Assembly: GCA_015179125.1 (NCBI GenBank)
Contig: WHVA01000103.1
Span: forward strand, 124,001 to 188,000
Length of the DNA stretch: 64,000 nt
Source: Gautieria morchelliformis
Taxonomy: Eukaryota; Basidiomycota; Agaricomycetes; Gomphales; Gomphaceae
Direction: 5' to 3'
Shown: positions 34,658 to 45,946 of the stretch, piece after piece
Layout of the letters: the number at the start of each line of letters is the position of its first letter
Position numbering within the stretch: the stretch's first letter is position 1
The notes under the pieces: model-generated
Database searches by the model: none
Seen by the model: the letters and a program-made list of their open reading frames with translations, nothing else
Told to the model about the DNA's origin: nothing
Translations under genes and position numbers: made by a program

Positions 34658-37600
34658 GAGATGTGCCCTCGCTGCCCCTGTCCAATCGCTTTGCTGCTCT
34701 GTCAATAGCCCCAGATATTGAAGGTACAATTCCTGTGTCAGAGACTGGGTCGCACACAGCAAGTGATAAAGACACATCAACCGCCGACATTCCGAAAGGT
34801 CCTTCACCATGATTGAAACGTTGGGAGCGAGCCCTTCCCAAGCACTTCGTGGTCGCATCCGTCCCCTCTCCAAATTCGCTGAACCTCAAGGTAGAGATCC
34901 AGACAACAGACACTGCTGAATTCAAAGGGGTGACTGCATTCCTTGACAGTGGTGTGACTGGGTTGTTCATCGACAGCGAATTTGTCGCCGCTGAGAAGTT
35001 AACCATGCTCACACGTCCTGCCCCTGTGTACAATGTTGATGGCACTCCCAATGAGGGTGGAGCAATTCGCAATGTTGTTGATGTCATCCTGCGATTCCGT
35101 GACCACTCTGAATGTGCTGTCTTTGCCATTATGAACCTTGGGAAGCACAAGATGATCCTTGGCTATCCATGGCTCTGGGAGCACAACCCGGAGGTTAACT
35201 GGCGAACGCAGGAGGTGACACTGAATAGATGCCCTGCGCAGTGCCACACCTGCAGAGCAACATTGCGGGAAGAGCGGAGAGAGGAGGCGAGGATACGTGC
35301 GTGCCGCATGGGCCCCCTGCCTCAGATGGTGGAAGAGGAAGAGGGCGACACAGAAGGAGATGAGCCAGGTGATGTTGAGCCCCTTCTGGAGCCAGGCGAC
35401 CGCCTGTTTGCGACTGTGTCCACACCCAATGTACCTGTACCCATTACCGCAGCCACCACAACCACTTCACAGCAGCTAGCTGAGAAGTCCCTTCGCAGTG
35501 TACCCCCAGCGTAAAAGGAACTCATCCCTCCTTACCTCCATGACTTTGAGGATGTCTTTGCTAACGAGTCCTTTGATTCACTTCCTGAACGCAGGACATG
35601 GGACCACGCAATTGAGCTTGAGCCAAGAGCCAAGCCATCTGCATGCAAGGTTTACCCACTTGCCCCCAGTGAACAGTCGCAGCTGGATGAATTCCTGCAG
35701 GAGAACCTGCGCACTGGCCGCATTCGCCCCTCGAAATCGCCTATGGCCAGCCCAGTGTTCTTCATCAAGAAGAAGGATGGATTGCTGCGCCTGGTCCAGG
35801 ATTATCACGTGCTCAATGCCATGACAGTGAAGAACCGCTACCCTCTTCCCATCATTTCTGAGCTCATTGCGCAGCTTCGTGGAGCGAAATACTTCACCAA
35901 GCTAGATGTGCGATGGGGCTTTAATAATGTGCGAATGAAGGATGGCGATGAGTGGAAGGCTGCATTCCGCACTAATCTCGGCCTCTTTGAACCCCTCGTC
36001 ATGTTCTTTGGACTCACAAACAGCCCTGCGACATTCCAGACCATGATGAATGACATCTTCCAAGACCTCATCATGGAAGGGCATGTGTGTGTGTACCTGG
36101 ATGACATCCCGATCTTCACCGACACCCTTGAGGAGCATCGCCGACTTCTGCGAAGAGTCCTTGAGCACCTATGGCAGCACAAGCTCTATCTTCGCCCTGA
36201 GAAATGCGAATTTGAGTGAACAAAGATTGAGTACCTTGGACTCATTGTGTCACATGGCAAGGTGGAGATGGACCCCATCAAGGTCGCAGGTGTCATGGAC
36301 TGGCCAACCCTAGCAAATCGCAAGGAGGTGCAGGCCTTCCTGGGATTTGCCAACTTTTATTGCCGGTTTGTCAAGGGCTTCTCACATCATGCGCAACCCC
36401 TGTTCGAGCTCACCAAGAAGGATGTACAATGGTCATGGGGTGATCGCGAACAGCAGGCATTTGATGGGCTGAAGCTGCAATTCACATCAACGCCGATCCT
36501 GCACTTTGCTGATGACAATCAACCATACCGGGTGGAGGCTGACAGTTCAGATGTCGCCACTGGTGCAGTCCTGTCCCAGCGATCTCCAGATGACGACAAA
36601 TGGCATCCCATTGCGTCTTACTCAAAGAGTCTCACTCCTGTGGAGCGAAATTATGAGATTCATGACAAGGATATGCTGGCTATTATTCGCGCCTTAGAGG
36701 AATGGCGACATTTCCTTGAAGGCACTAAGCATCACATTGAGATCTGGACAGACCACAAGAACCTGGAGTATTTTCGCACTGCAAAGAAGCTTAATCGCAG
36801 GCAGGCTAGATGGTCTCTCTACTTGTCGTGTTTCGATTTCGAGCTTCACCATCGGCCTGGTGTCACGATGGGCAAGTCAGATGCACTGTCGCAGCGCTCA
36901 GACCATGGGTCAGGATCAGGTGACAACAGCGATTTGACACTCCTACACCCAGAGCTGTTCATTGTTCATGCCCTGAAGGGGCTCACCCTGGCAGGGGAAG
37001 AACGTGGGATTGTTCGCGACATGAAGAAGGCATGTGGGGATGGGTCACTGGAGAACAAGGTCGCAGGGGTGGTAAAGAAGCTGCGAGAGTCTGGTGGGAA
37101 ATCGCTGGTGTCTGCAGAGTGGGCTGAGATGGATGGGCTGCTCACATTCCGAGGTAAAGTTTACGTTCCAGATGTCCAGGACCTCAGGCGACGAATTGTC
37201 ACCCAGCACCATGATTCGCGGGTCGCTGGTCATCCTGGGCAATGGAAGACCCTTGAACTTGTCTCACGAAATTACTGGTGGCCCCACATGTCGCGGTATA
37301 TTGGCGAGTACTCCAAGACGTGCGATTTATGCCTGTGAACAAAGGCACGAAGGCAGCCACCCCTCGGTGAACTCCATCCACTCCCTGTCCCTGAAACTTG
37401 CTGGGACATGATCAGTGTTGACTTCATTGTGGAACTGCCTGACGCACATGGCTACGATGCTGTGATGAATGTAGTGGACTTGGTCTCCAAGCGGGCACAC
37501 TTCATCCCCACCAACACCACGATCACTGCAGCCGGAGCAGCGTGACTTTTCCTACACCATGTCTAGAAGCTGCATAGCCTCCCGCGAACAGTGGTGTCAG

Positions 37601-38565
37601 ATCGTAGGGTCCAGTTCGTGCGCGAATTCACTCGCGAGCTTTATCACCTGCTGGGAATTCGCATTGCAGCCTCCACAGCATACCACCCGCAGACTGACGG
37701 GCAGACGGAGAGACTCAATCAAGAGCTAGAGCAGTACCTTCGACTCTTTGTCAATGAGCGACAAGACGACTGGGATGACCTCTTGCCCATGGCTGAGTTC
37801 CAGTACAACAACCATGTGCATGCTTTTACTCGTCAATCGCCCTTCATGCTGGACACTGGGCGGCACCCACGAATGGGCTTCGAACCACATTAACCCCCAT
37901 CGAACCTTGAGTCTGTCAATGAATTCAAGGAACGCATGGCGGAGTCACTGTCAGAAGCGAAGTTGGCACTGGCAAAGTCGAAGGAGGACATGGCGACATA
38001 CTATAATCGCCGACGTGAACCAGCACCTACATTTTCTCCGGGTGACAAGGTTTACCTCGATGCAAGCGATATACACACCACCCGTCCTTCGAAAAAGCTA
38101 GCTCATCAGCGACTTGGCCCCTACGTTGTTGAACACCAAGTTGGGTCACAAGCCTACCATCTCTGCCTCCCAAGGTCTCTAAGTCGCCTCCACCCTGTTT
38201 TCCCCATCATTAAGCTCACTCCTGCTCCATCTGATCCAATCTTGGGTCGGCGACCATCCCCACCACCTCCACCCATCCTTAGAGAGGGTGATGAGCACTT
38301 TGAAGTTGAACAGGTGTTAGACAGTCGCATGCGAGCAAATCGCCTCCAGTTCCTCATCAAGTGGAAGGGGTATGGCTATGAAGAGAATTCTTGGGAAAAT
38401 GAGGGCAATGTCCAAGCTCCTGACCTCATTGCTGACTTCTACCGTTCGCATCCAGGTGCCCCTCATCGCATTCGCTCCTTGGAGGCTGTCACGTTTCAGA
38501 ATCGCATCCCTGTTCCACCAGTGGGACTTCATGTGTTGGGTTGCCGCATTCTAGAGGGGGGGTGA
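34658..38565 (+). pseudogene. pol: gypsy-3 Pol: protease, RT, RNase H, integrase, chromodomain
   Basis: A single frame runs from about 34658 to the TGA at 38563, interrupted by stops at 34810, 35512, 36217, 37336, 37543, 37564 and 37891. Domains in order: protease (FLDSGVTGLFIDSEF near 34942), reverse transcriptase with VYLDDIPIF near 36095, RNase H (EADSSDVATGAVLS, TDHKNLEYF), integrase zinc domain (RRRIVTQHH, KTCDLCL near 37330), DDE core (SVDFIVELP, VVSDRRVQF, GQTERLNQELEQYL) and chromodomain (VEQVLDSRM, FLIKWKGYG near 38355). With no insertions or deletions in almost 4 kb, decay has been by point mutation. In each case the stop can be explained by one transition from the family's usual Arg, Gln or Trp codon. 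Confidence 0.93.
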
Positions 38566-39099
38566 TGTCAGGGGAACACTGATCGCACTGTGTATGATCG
38601 CACTGTGGATGGCCGCGCTCTGCATGATCGCACTGTGCATGATATCACTGTGCATGGTCGCACTGTGCATGATTGCACTGTGCATTATCACACACTGCAT
38701 CATCGCAGCATGTTGTTGGTGGCCCCTGAGCTTCTCCTAGCCTTTAGCATCCTTCTGCCTTGTGTTCCGTTTATTTCCCTTCCTGTTCCGGCCCCTTCCG
38801 ACATCATTCCTTCCTTATCTGTCCAGCCCTGTTATCGCTGGCATGATTGCTTATGTAACTCGGGCATTCGGTGATCGGGCTAGCATGCCCGCGTTTGCTT
38901 ATAGTCGTAGTTAGGTGGTGAAGGGGTTCCTTAGAGTTTTCTCTTTGGATCCCCCTTCGCCAGGTATGTCTATGTCCTGTATATAGTTCTCTATCTCACT
39001 TTGGATCCCCCTTCGCCAGTTCGCCGCTTGAGTGTAGAGTGTCTGCCCAGGTTGCCCTTATAAGTGCCCTTGTGATACAAGGTCCTAAGATCGACATCT
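38563..39099 (+). repeat. 3' LTR of gypsy-3 with an internal 15-bp minisatellite
   Basis: It follows the purine tract AGGGGGGG and starts TGATGTCAGG. The best right end is GACATCT at about 39092-39099, a near-perfect inverse of the start. From about 38579 to 38712 it holds about nine degenerate copies of a 15-bp unit built on ATGATCGCACTGTGC. TTTGGATCCCCCTTCGCCAG occurs twice near 38945 and 39000. Confidence 0.8.
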
Positions 39100-39193
39100 T
39101 TACAATATGCCTCGGGTGGCAGGCGAGTGGCAGGCCCTCATTGGAAACAGGTTCATAGCTGAGCAGAGGGACTATGACCCTGTTGAAGAGAGG

Positions 39194-40461
39194 TGTTAAG
39201 ATTGGTTTTTAGGCATCAATATCGTGTATTAGTGAACACAGCGAATGCCCAAATAACTTATGTGAATAAGTATGCCATTCGGCGAATAGGGTGAACCAAT
39301 AAATGTTCAGAAGATAAGAGGGCTGCCCAATTGGGGCTCACCCTATCTACAGTTGTAGCGAAATAGCCCATGGCACTTGATGATGTAATGTGCAAGGTGT
39401 CACGGCAAGGTTGTTTAAGTAGCAACAATCCTTTCGCCGGTGAAGGCTCTCCTTCGGAGCCCTTTGCCAACAGCACAGATAATAGTTCGAAGGCTAAGGT
39501 AACGAAGATGAAGTATGAAAACTCACCAGTGATGCTTAAGTCTTCCTCTGGTTGAAGATAGAAATCTATAGGAGAGGGCTCAAGTTGATAGTCACAGTGA
39601 GGTCAAGTTGTGCACAAGATAGACGTATGATAATTGAACTGGGGAATATACATGTGAATGTAGACTAGTTATACCGAATGCTCATATGATGCTAGTGAAT
39701 AGGAAAGAGGCCGTCTTGAGTCAGGGTTGGATAGGGTGCGCAGTCAGGATACAGAAAATATGGAACATGTATACAATAGGAACAGGGAGGAGTGCGAATG
39801 TGAAACGATGGAGAGAAAAGATGACGAAGGCACCTATGTATGAAAACACACCTTGAGACATGCATATATGTTACCCTGCACGGACTCTTCGTCTGCTGGG
39901 CTGATCCCACAGGATCTACAGTTAGGACGTCCTACGAATGCATGCTGGCCATATGAACACCTAAAGGGGTTGCATCGGGAAGATGATGGGGCCAGTGATG
40001 AACCATCATGCCGGGTAGAGGATGTCAATCATGTTTGATGGTGTGCCTGGTGGCAAATGATGCGAGCAGCGACTGGTCGTTTGGCAAATGTGGCGAAGGC
40101 TGAATGCATCGATCATAGACGAGGCGTGGTCGGAGGGCAGGGTGAAGTCGGGTGAACGCGAAGGAGGAGTGGTGAAAGGGGAAACAGGGACAGCTGGGTG
40201 CAGGAAACACATGGGTCGTGACAATCCGGCCATAGGAACATCCAAAAGGGGCTCGAGCCGAGTAGGTAAGAGAGTCAGTAATGGACCATCAAGCCAGTCA
40301 AGGGACATTGATCGTGTTTTGATAGCGTGGCCATGGCGAGTGAGGCGAGTAGCCAAGATCGTTTGGCGAACTCGGTGAAGGGCAATCAGAGTGAACATCA
40401 AGGTGGAGTGAAGAAGGGAAGGACAGGGCTACTGGGTATAGGAAATAAACGCGTCATGACA
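39194..40461 (-). repeat. Solo LTR, family ABC, copy A (1268 bp)
   Basis: The ends are TGTTAAG...CATGACA on the plus strand, and the element is oriented on the minus strand. It is flanked by AGAGG on both sides (39189-39193 and 40462-40466), a 5-bp target duplication. It is homologous to 47634-48663 and 59463-60446. It is about 240 bp longer than those because an internal segment near 39960-40200 is roughly duplicated at 40220-40420. It interrupts the Helitron helicase. Confidence 0.9.
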
Positions 40462-41088
40462 AGAGGGACATAGCTGATGAGGAGGTTCCCAAGCTGAATG
40501 AGGGGCAAAGGTCTGCGCATGATCAGATATTACGGTCGGCACTGACCAAAGATGCTCATGGGAAACCTGATGGACAAATGTTTTTTGTCACTGGCTCAGG
40601 TGGCGCTGGGAAATCATTCACATGGAACACTCTAATCCACTCTTGTAGATCAGAGAGCCTCGTTGTGCTTGCGGTAGCCTCATCTGCAATGGCTGCACTT
40701 ATCCTCACTAAGGGGACAACCTCTCATAGCATGCTTGGAATTCCCATTCCTGTCCATGAGCGCTCTCTCTCCTCCATCAGAAAGAACTCTGACAAGGCTT
40801 ACATGCTGAGAAAGGCCAGTCTCCTCATCTGGGATGAGGCTGCAATGCAGCATCGCCATGCCATAGAGGCCATTGACAGGACACTGAGGGATTTCCTTGG
40901 CCAGCCTGACCGACCCTTTGGTGGCATCACAGTCGCATTTGGAGGTGACTTTCAGCAGACTCTCCCAATTGTCCCTAAAGGCTCCAAGGAGGATATCGTG
41001 GGACCTACCCTTCAGAAGTCATATCTGTGGCCAAAGATCAAGGTCCTCCATCTGACAGAGAACATGCAGGTGAGAAATGACCCTGACA

Positions 41089-41486
41089 CACTGCAGGCAT
41101 ATAAAAGTTTTCTTGTCTGAAAAACTGTTGAAAAAACTGTAAAGATTTTCCAAATATTTCTAGTGTTTTTTATGTAAAAAAACCTATAATAAAATTTTGT
41201 GTTTTTGTTAGAATTTGTTGAGCAAGAAAATTGTAAAAAAATTCAAAGTTTTTTTCATGGTTTTTCATGGGTTCTTTGTGTTTTTACAAAGAAACTTATA
41301 AAAAGACATAAAAAACCCTGCAAAAAACTTTAAATTTTTTTACAATTTTCTTGCTCAACAAATTCTAACAAAAACACAAAATTTTGTTAAAGTTTTTTTA
41401 CATTAAAAACACTAAACAAATTTGGAATGTCTTTACAGTTTTTTGAACAGTTTTTCAGACCACAAAATTTTTATATGCCTCCAGTG
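41089..41486. mobile_element. CACTG-ended palindromic MITE (398 bp)
   Basis: The left end CACTGCAGGCATATAAAAG and the right end ...TTTTATATGCCTCCAGTG are inverted repeats that continue inward for about 190 bp per arm, so the whole element is a near-perfect AT-rich palindrome. It is flanked by ACA on both sides (41086-41088 and 41487-41489). Removing it with one ACA rejoins the helicase frame. CACTG ends with a 3-bp duplication fit a non-autonomous CACTA (EnSpm/CMC) element. Confidence 0.85.
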
Positions 41487-42407
41487 ACAGAGCCAGATTT
41501 GCAGAATGGCTGCAGAATGTGTGTGGGCCAGGGAAAGGATCTCCCACTGGATCATACCCTCTCACTCCCTCAAAACATGGTTTGTGGCCCTGGAATTGAA
41601 GATCTGATCCAGGAAATATACCCCAGCATTGGCAATCCAGTCCCCGCCCAGGATGATTACTTTTTGGAGTGGGCCATCCTCTGTGCCAGAAACACTGAGG
41701 TCAATGAGATCAATTCCATGGTGTTTAGGGAGTTTCCAGGTGATGCTCAGGTCTTGCACTGTGCAAATTCCATTACAGAATCCGACAATGCAGATCGGTA
41801 TCCTGCAGAGTATCGGAATTCCATAGAGATGGGCAGTCTTCCTCCTGCTCACTTGGAAGTCAAGCCTGGAGTGCCTCTGATACTGTTGTGCAATTTGGAT
41901 CAGAGGCAAGGACTATGCAGTGGGACAAGGCTGTGAGTGGTGAGGATGAACATTAGAGTGTTGGAGGTCAGGAACATCTCAGGTCCATGTGTAGGAAATA
42001 TTGCTTTCATCCCCAGGATCATCATTAAGCCATCAGAGGGAGAATTGCCATTTGTGCTGCAAAGGAGGCAGTTTCCAGTGCGTTTGGCATTTGCAATGAC
42101 TATCAACAAGTCTCAGGGACAGTCTTTGGGTACAGTTGGGCTGGACCTGAGATATCCAGTGTTTGGACATGGTCAATTGTATGTTGGTGTATCAAGGGGG
42201 ACCAACTGGAACAGGGTTAAGGTCTTGCTTGAGGAGGGTGTGCAAACCAAAAATATTGTATATGAAGATGTATTGCTTAGAGCTCCTTGAACTGTGCCAT
42301 TCACTTCCCTGATACAATTTACTTAGTATACTTTTCTTGATGCAAGTTTCTCAATGCCTGTGAATTTACTGATGCGTTTGACCTTACCAATGTGTTTGAC
42401 CTAAACC

Positions 42408-42435
42408 CCTGCACGAAGTGCAGGTACCCACCTAG
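42408..42435 (+). other. Helitron 3' terminus
   Basis: CCTGCAC-GAA-GTGCAGG forms a 7-bp stem with a 3-base loop (42408-42424). It is followed by TACCCAC, then CTAG at 42432-42435, and the flanking base is T. This is the standard Helitron 3' signature (hairpin plus CTRR before T). Confidence 0.9.
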
Positions 42436-43288
42436 TGTGATATGAAATGGCATTATTCATTTTAGCCTACTGTATAGTACTACGCCTGACTAAGCAGGCG
42501 ATTACGTCACGTGAGAGCGTCACTGCAACACATGACCGTGTGGTCAAAACTGATTGGATGTGCCGTCGATGCACACCACAAGGTTTCGTCCTTTCTTCTC
42601 ACCCAAACACGGACAGCTCGTTCGCTCTTCATCAGGTTTCACGGCATCAGATTCCATATCCTGCAGCAAGTATGTGAGTAGATTGTGTAAGAGCAGCCGG
42701 TCAAGGGTATGCCCTGAGCGTCAGAAGCATCGGCCACGGCGTGGGGCAAACATAAGCTTCTTCGCCCTTTGATAGGTGAGCCCCTTCCCACAGATTTCCT
42801 GGCAAGTGTCCACTAGGTCTGTAAATACACCTAGTACCTTGGACATACCCCGTATGATCCGTATGGCGGCCGTATACGGCCGTATGACTGCCGTATCCGT
42901 TGGGGTTCCAGCAGCCCAATATACGGTACGAATGAGGCCGTAATGTCGCCGTACGATGTACGGCCGCACACGTATACGGTACGGCGCCGAGCCCTAGTCA
43001 CACCGGACCCGCGCGGTTTTCCTGATGGGGGTTGCTGGATAAGCCAACGAGTTGTCTTTCCCACAGGGGGTTGCCGCACAGAATTATCCCCCTATCTGCG
43101 TGTCTACGCTGGCATGCAAAGGCTGCGCCGCCGTTCTACGCAACTATACAGGCCGTATGGGAATAGCTACAGGCCCTACGCAGCCATTGGGCCACGCTGC
43201 TGCCCCCTACATCGCCGCTCTAGTGCCCTGTAGCGGCTGGCCTCAGCAGACTACAAATCCTTGGTGGAGTGCTACAGCGCACTACGTC
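42436..43288. other. Unassigned region with a CGTAT/ATACG-rich cluster
   Basis: No gene is recognised. Between about 42845 and 42990 the hexamer CCGTAT and its reverse complement ATACGG occur many times in both orientations, so the stretch could form several alternative hairpins. Confidence 0.45.
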
Positions 43289-44185
43289 GCACCCGGGCTC
43301 GCATTGATGGACTATGGTGTAATCGAACGCGAGTCTACTTGAATAAAGCCAAACGTCGGCCGAGCATGGTAATCGGAAAAGGAAGCGATGTTGCAGTGCG
43401 TGACTTTTAAGATGCAATAATAGAATGAGAAAACTTGACGTGTGATTACACTAACTTTCTAACAATATATTTTCCTTTTTGCTCTTAACATACCGGCACG
43501 CCGAAGCGAAGCGCAGGCGACGCTTGTGTAATATAAATAACGGGCACCGGTGGCTGCCGGGCGTCTTCGGTACACACCAAATCTGTGCCGTGCACTTCGT
43601 CTTCTTGCAGCTAAAGCGTGTCCGTGGCGATGATATGCGGATGGATGTCTGCGAATGTCGCGGTAGGTCGGTTTGGTCGATATACATAGTCCATACCGGT
43701 GGCTGCCGGGTGTCTTCGGTACACCGTGCGGAAATCTGTGCCGCTCTTGCACTTAGTCTTCTTGCAGCTAAAGCGTGTCCGTGGCGATGATATGCGGATG
43801 GATGTCTGCGAATGTCGCGGTAGGTCGGTTTGGTCGATATACATAGTCCATACCGGTGGCTGCCGGCCCGCGTCTTCGGTACACCGTGCGGAAATCTGTG
43901 CCGCTCTTGCACTTAGTCTTCTTGCAGCTAAAGCGTGTCCGTGGCGATGATATGCGGATGTGTTCTGTCGCTGATGTCTGCGAATGTCGCGGTAGGTCGG
44001 TTTGGTCGATATGCATAGTCCAGTATTACTTATATAATTGTCGAGCCAGATCTGTCATTTCCACTGCAAGTCTGCAACATCGCTTCCTTTTCCGATTACC
44101 ATGCTCGGCCGACGTTTGGCTTTATTCAAGTAGACTCGCGTTCTATTACACTATAGTCCATCAATGCGAATGCGAGCCCGGGTGC
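43289..44185. mobile_element. Non-autonomous inverted-repeat element (897 bp)
   Basis: The left arm (about 43289-43404, starting GCACCCGGGCTCGCATTGAT) and the right arm (about 44068-44185) are inverted repeats of about 115 bp, both holding GGCCGAGCATGGTAATCGG. Between them lie a hairpin motif at 43499-43526 and about three tandem units of roughly 150-165 bp. It has no coding capacity. The target duplication is not clear. Confidence 0.75.
43549..44022. repeat. Tandem repeat, about three units of 149-167 bp
   Basis: GGTGGCTGCCGG starts units at 43549, 43698 and 43855. Each unit includes TTCTTGCAGCTAAAGCGTGT and GATGATATGCGGATG and ends in GGTCGGTTTGGTCGATAT(A/G)C. Units two and three are nearly identical, apart from small insertions such as TGTTCTGTCGC in the last. 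Confidence 0.88.
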
Positions 44186-44703
44186 CCGTAAGTATTCTTA
44201 GAGGTCACATGATCTAGAATCGCCAGGACGGCATGGCCCCGTTCCCAGTACCAAACGAATATTGCATCTCTCGACACAGATGATGCACATCCGATTCAGG
44301 GCCCGTTATGGAATACATAAGGATTGTCTGTGATACCCTAACAGCGCTTGGTCGGCTGGACACGTTTACAAGCAAACGCCGGGCAGCCGGGCCTGGCAAC
44401 TTTTAGTGCTAAAACTAATGTATAACCAGATGTGGCGGTAACATGACGGATCCCTACGAGCCAGTCCTGCAAGGTTGCAGACTGGGGTGCGTGGTATGCG
44501 GCTGGACAGGGGCATCATCGTGCCAGACATCGGCGTCCGCGTGCGTTCCTGAGATCCTACAGTACCTTCGATACTTTCGAAGCTTTTGAAAGGCTGTTCA
44601 AACATTATACTTCATATCCAGCGGCGCCATGCATTCTTACATAAGGACTCAATATGGGATCATTATTTCGTCCCATCGTTCAGATGTATTTAAGCAACTC
44701 AAC

Positions 44704-45651
44704 ATGGCTACCACTCACTCCCCACACAAATCTCACTGTCCTAGGTACAACTCCCGACTTATCATAAACGACTCATCCTGTTTCACGATGGAGCTCGACT
44801 TCCTGGACCCCATGCGGGCAACTGTTGGAGCTACCCATACGACACCTTGTATCAGTCTGGATTATCTTCGTATTTTACTCACCGACACACACCCTCTTAC
44901 CGATGGAGGCATTGCTGCCTCCAATGCCCCTACGGAGGCCATCGGTACGTACCTTGCAGCACCACACAAAACAACAATTAACCATACACCCCTCAACTCT
45001 ACTGCAGCACCCGCATTGACCATCCATTCGCCACTGGTGAGTCGTGCATCTAGTGACCTGCGTCGCTAGTTGTCACTACACTGATGTGGCATGCAGAACA
45101 CTACTGTTAATTCCATGGTTCCACCACAAGCGTCCGCCCTTCCTCCGTCCGAGTCTCCCCAGCACACATTCAGCCAGGTCGGCACCCTCACCAGCTTGTC
45201 CGACCTGGAAATATACATCATCAAGACCAATGATGAAGGCAACACATACCACCGCTGTGCGTATCCCACCTGTTCGGACAAGGCTCGCTTCCCCAGCAGG
45301 AGACACGTGATCTCTCACATTCGTCGTGTCCACCTTAAAGAAAAGCCCTTTATATGCAGCTGGTATGTCGATCCCGGGTGTGAGCCTGACACACTTACAG
45401 TCTCTACAGCGGCAAGATGTATGCATATGCCCAGGATGCGAAACGCCACGTCGATACAAAGAACCAGGGCAAAATCCACGAATGCTGCATCTGGTGAGCA
45501 CATTCTCCCCATTCTGTTCCTGCACAGTTAGTCAATGCGTCAGTCTACCAGTAACGAGCGGTATGCCCGCCAGGACTACCGAGACCTACACGAAAAGCGC
45601 TGCGTACTGAAAGAGCGGGACTCAAATTCGGCTTGCGCAATTTCATCATGA
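44704..45651 (+). CDS. C2H2-type zinc-finger protein, five exons, intact
   Basis: Exons 44704-44944, 45008-45036, 45097-45362, 45410-45493 and 45552-45651 sum to 720 bases, an exact frame of 239 residues plus TGA. All introns are GT-AG (62, 60, 47 and 58 bases by this model). An in-frame ATG at 44629 would add 25 residues. The C-terminal half holds a C2H2 finger (YHRCAYPTCSDKARF then HVISHIRRVH), a second C-x-C...H finger spanning the fourth intron boundary (ICSC, KMYAYAQDAKRHVDTKNQGK) and a third CIC...DYRDLHEKRC block. Such tandem fingers usually bind DNA. The N-terminal half is Thr/Pro-rich and unfolded-looking. There is no internal stop, which is notable among decayed elements. Confidence 0.72.
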
Positions 45652-45946
45652 TCATGTACGGGTTGCTGTATCACAACCATGTAGAACCAGTGGCGTGCTT
45701 GAGCAATAAATGTCAAGTATTTTACTGTCAATTGGCCGCGAGGATGACTGGAAAGAAATGTGTGGAAATAACTGGATGAAAACGAGAATGACAGCGCTCT
45801 AGCAACTGGTTAAATTCCGGGCCAAGGAAAAATTTAGCGTCTACTGCATCAAGAATATGTAATAGCATAACCGAGAGATGTACCTGCGGATAGGTTCGAA
45901 GGCGATAGCTGTTGGGGTTATGCGCGCAGTAGCTAAACACACAAAG

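Larger units (their letters stand above)
34271..39099 (+). mobile_element. gypsy-3: second Ty3/gypsy chromovirus, 5'-truncated
   Basis: The order is a gag fragment with a zinc knuckle, protease, reverse transcriptase, RNase H, integrase, chromodomain, purine tract and 3' LTR. It differs from gypsy-1 and gypsy-2 in sequence and lacks the antisense gene: its chromodomain frame runs straight into the purine tract. The 5' LTR and most of gag are missing at the junction with the LTR ending at 34270. Its 3' LTR ends against Helitron helicase sequence. Confidence 0.92.
39107..42290 (+). pseudogene. Helitron Pif1-type helicase (C-terminal half)
   Basis: It lies in three pieces: 39107-39193, 40462-41088 and 41487-42290. 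The joins fall exactly at target duplications, and reading across them restores the frame. Motifs: LNEGQRSAHDQIL, Walker A GSGGAGKSF at about 40590, Walker B LLIWDEAAM near 40830, GGDFQQTLPIV near 40940, HLTENMQVRND, FAEWLQNVG, then MTINKSQGQSLG near 42095 and YVGVSRG near 42185. A two-base GT expansion near 41518 shifts the frame, and a TGA at 41934 interrupts it. In Helitrons this helicase unwinds DNA during rolling-circle transposition and is fused to a Rep domain, which is not seen here. The copy is dead. Confidence 0.9.
39100..42435 (+). mobile_element. Helitron, 3' part (helicase C-terminal half and canonical 3' terminus)
   Basis: Helicase sequence begins right after the gypsy-3 LTR, is split by a solo LTR (39194-40461) and by a palindromic element (41089-41486), and ends at 42290. 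About 120 bases later lies a hairpin followed by CTAG and a T, the standard Helitron 3' end. The Rep endonuclease part and the 5' end are not in the window. They may have been removed by the gypsy-3 insertion and later deletion. Confidence 0.9.

Noticed and set aside
40578-42290. A host Pif1 helicase gene
   Set aside because: The motif set, the lack of introns and the downstream hairpin plus CTAG show it is the helicase of a Helitron.
43549-44022. CRISPR-like array
   Set aside because: The direct repeats are about 155 bp with no unique spacers, inside a eukaryotic inverted-repeat element. This is a tandem repeat, not CRISPR.
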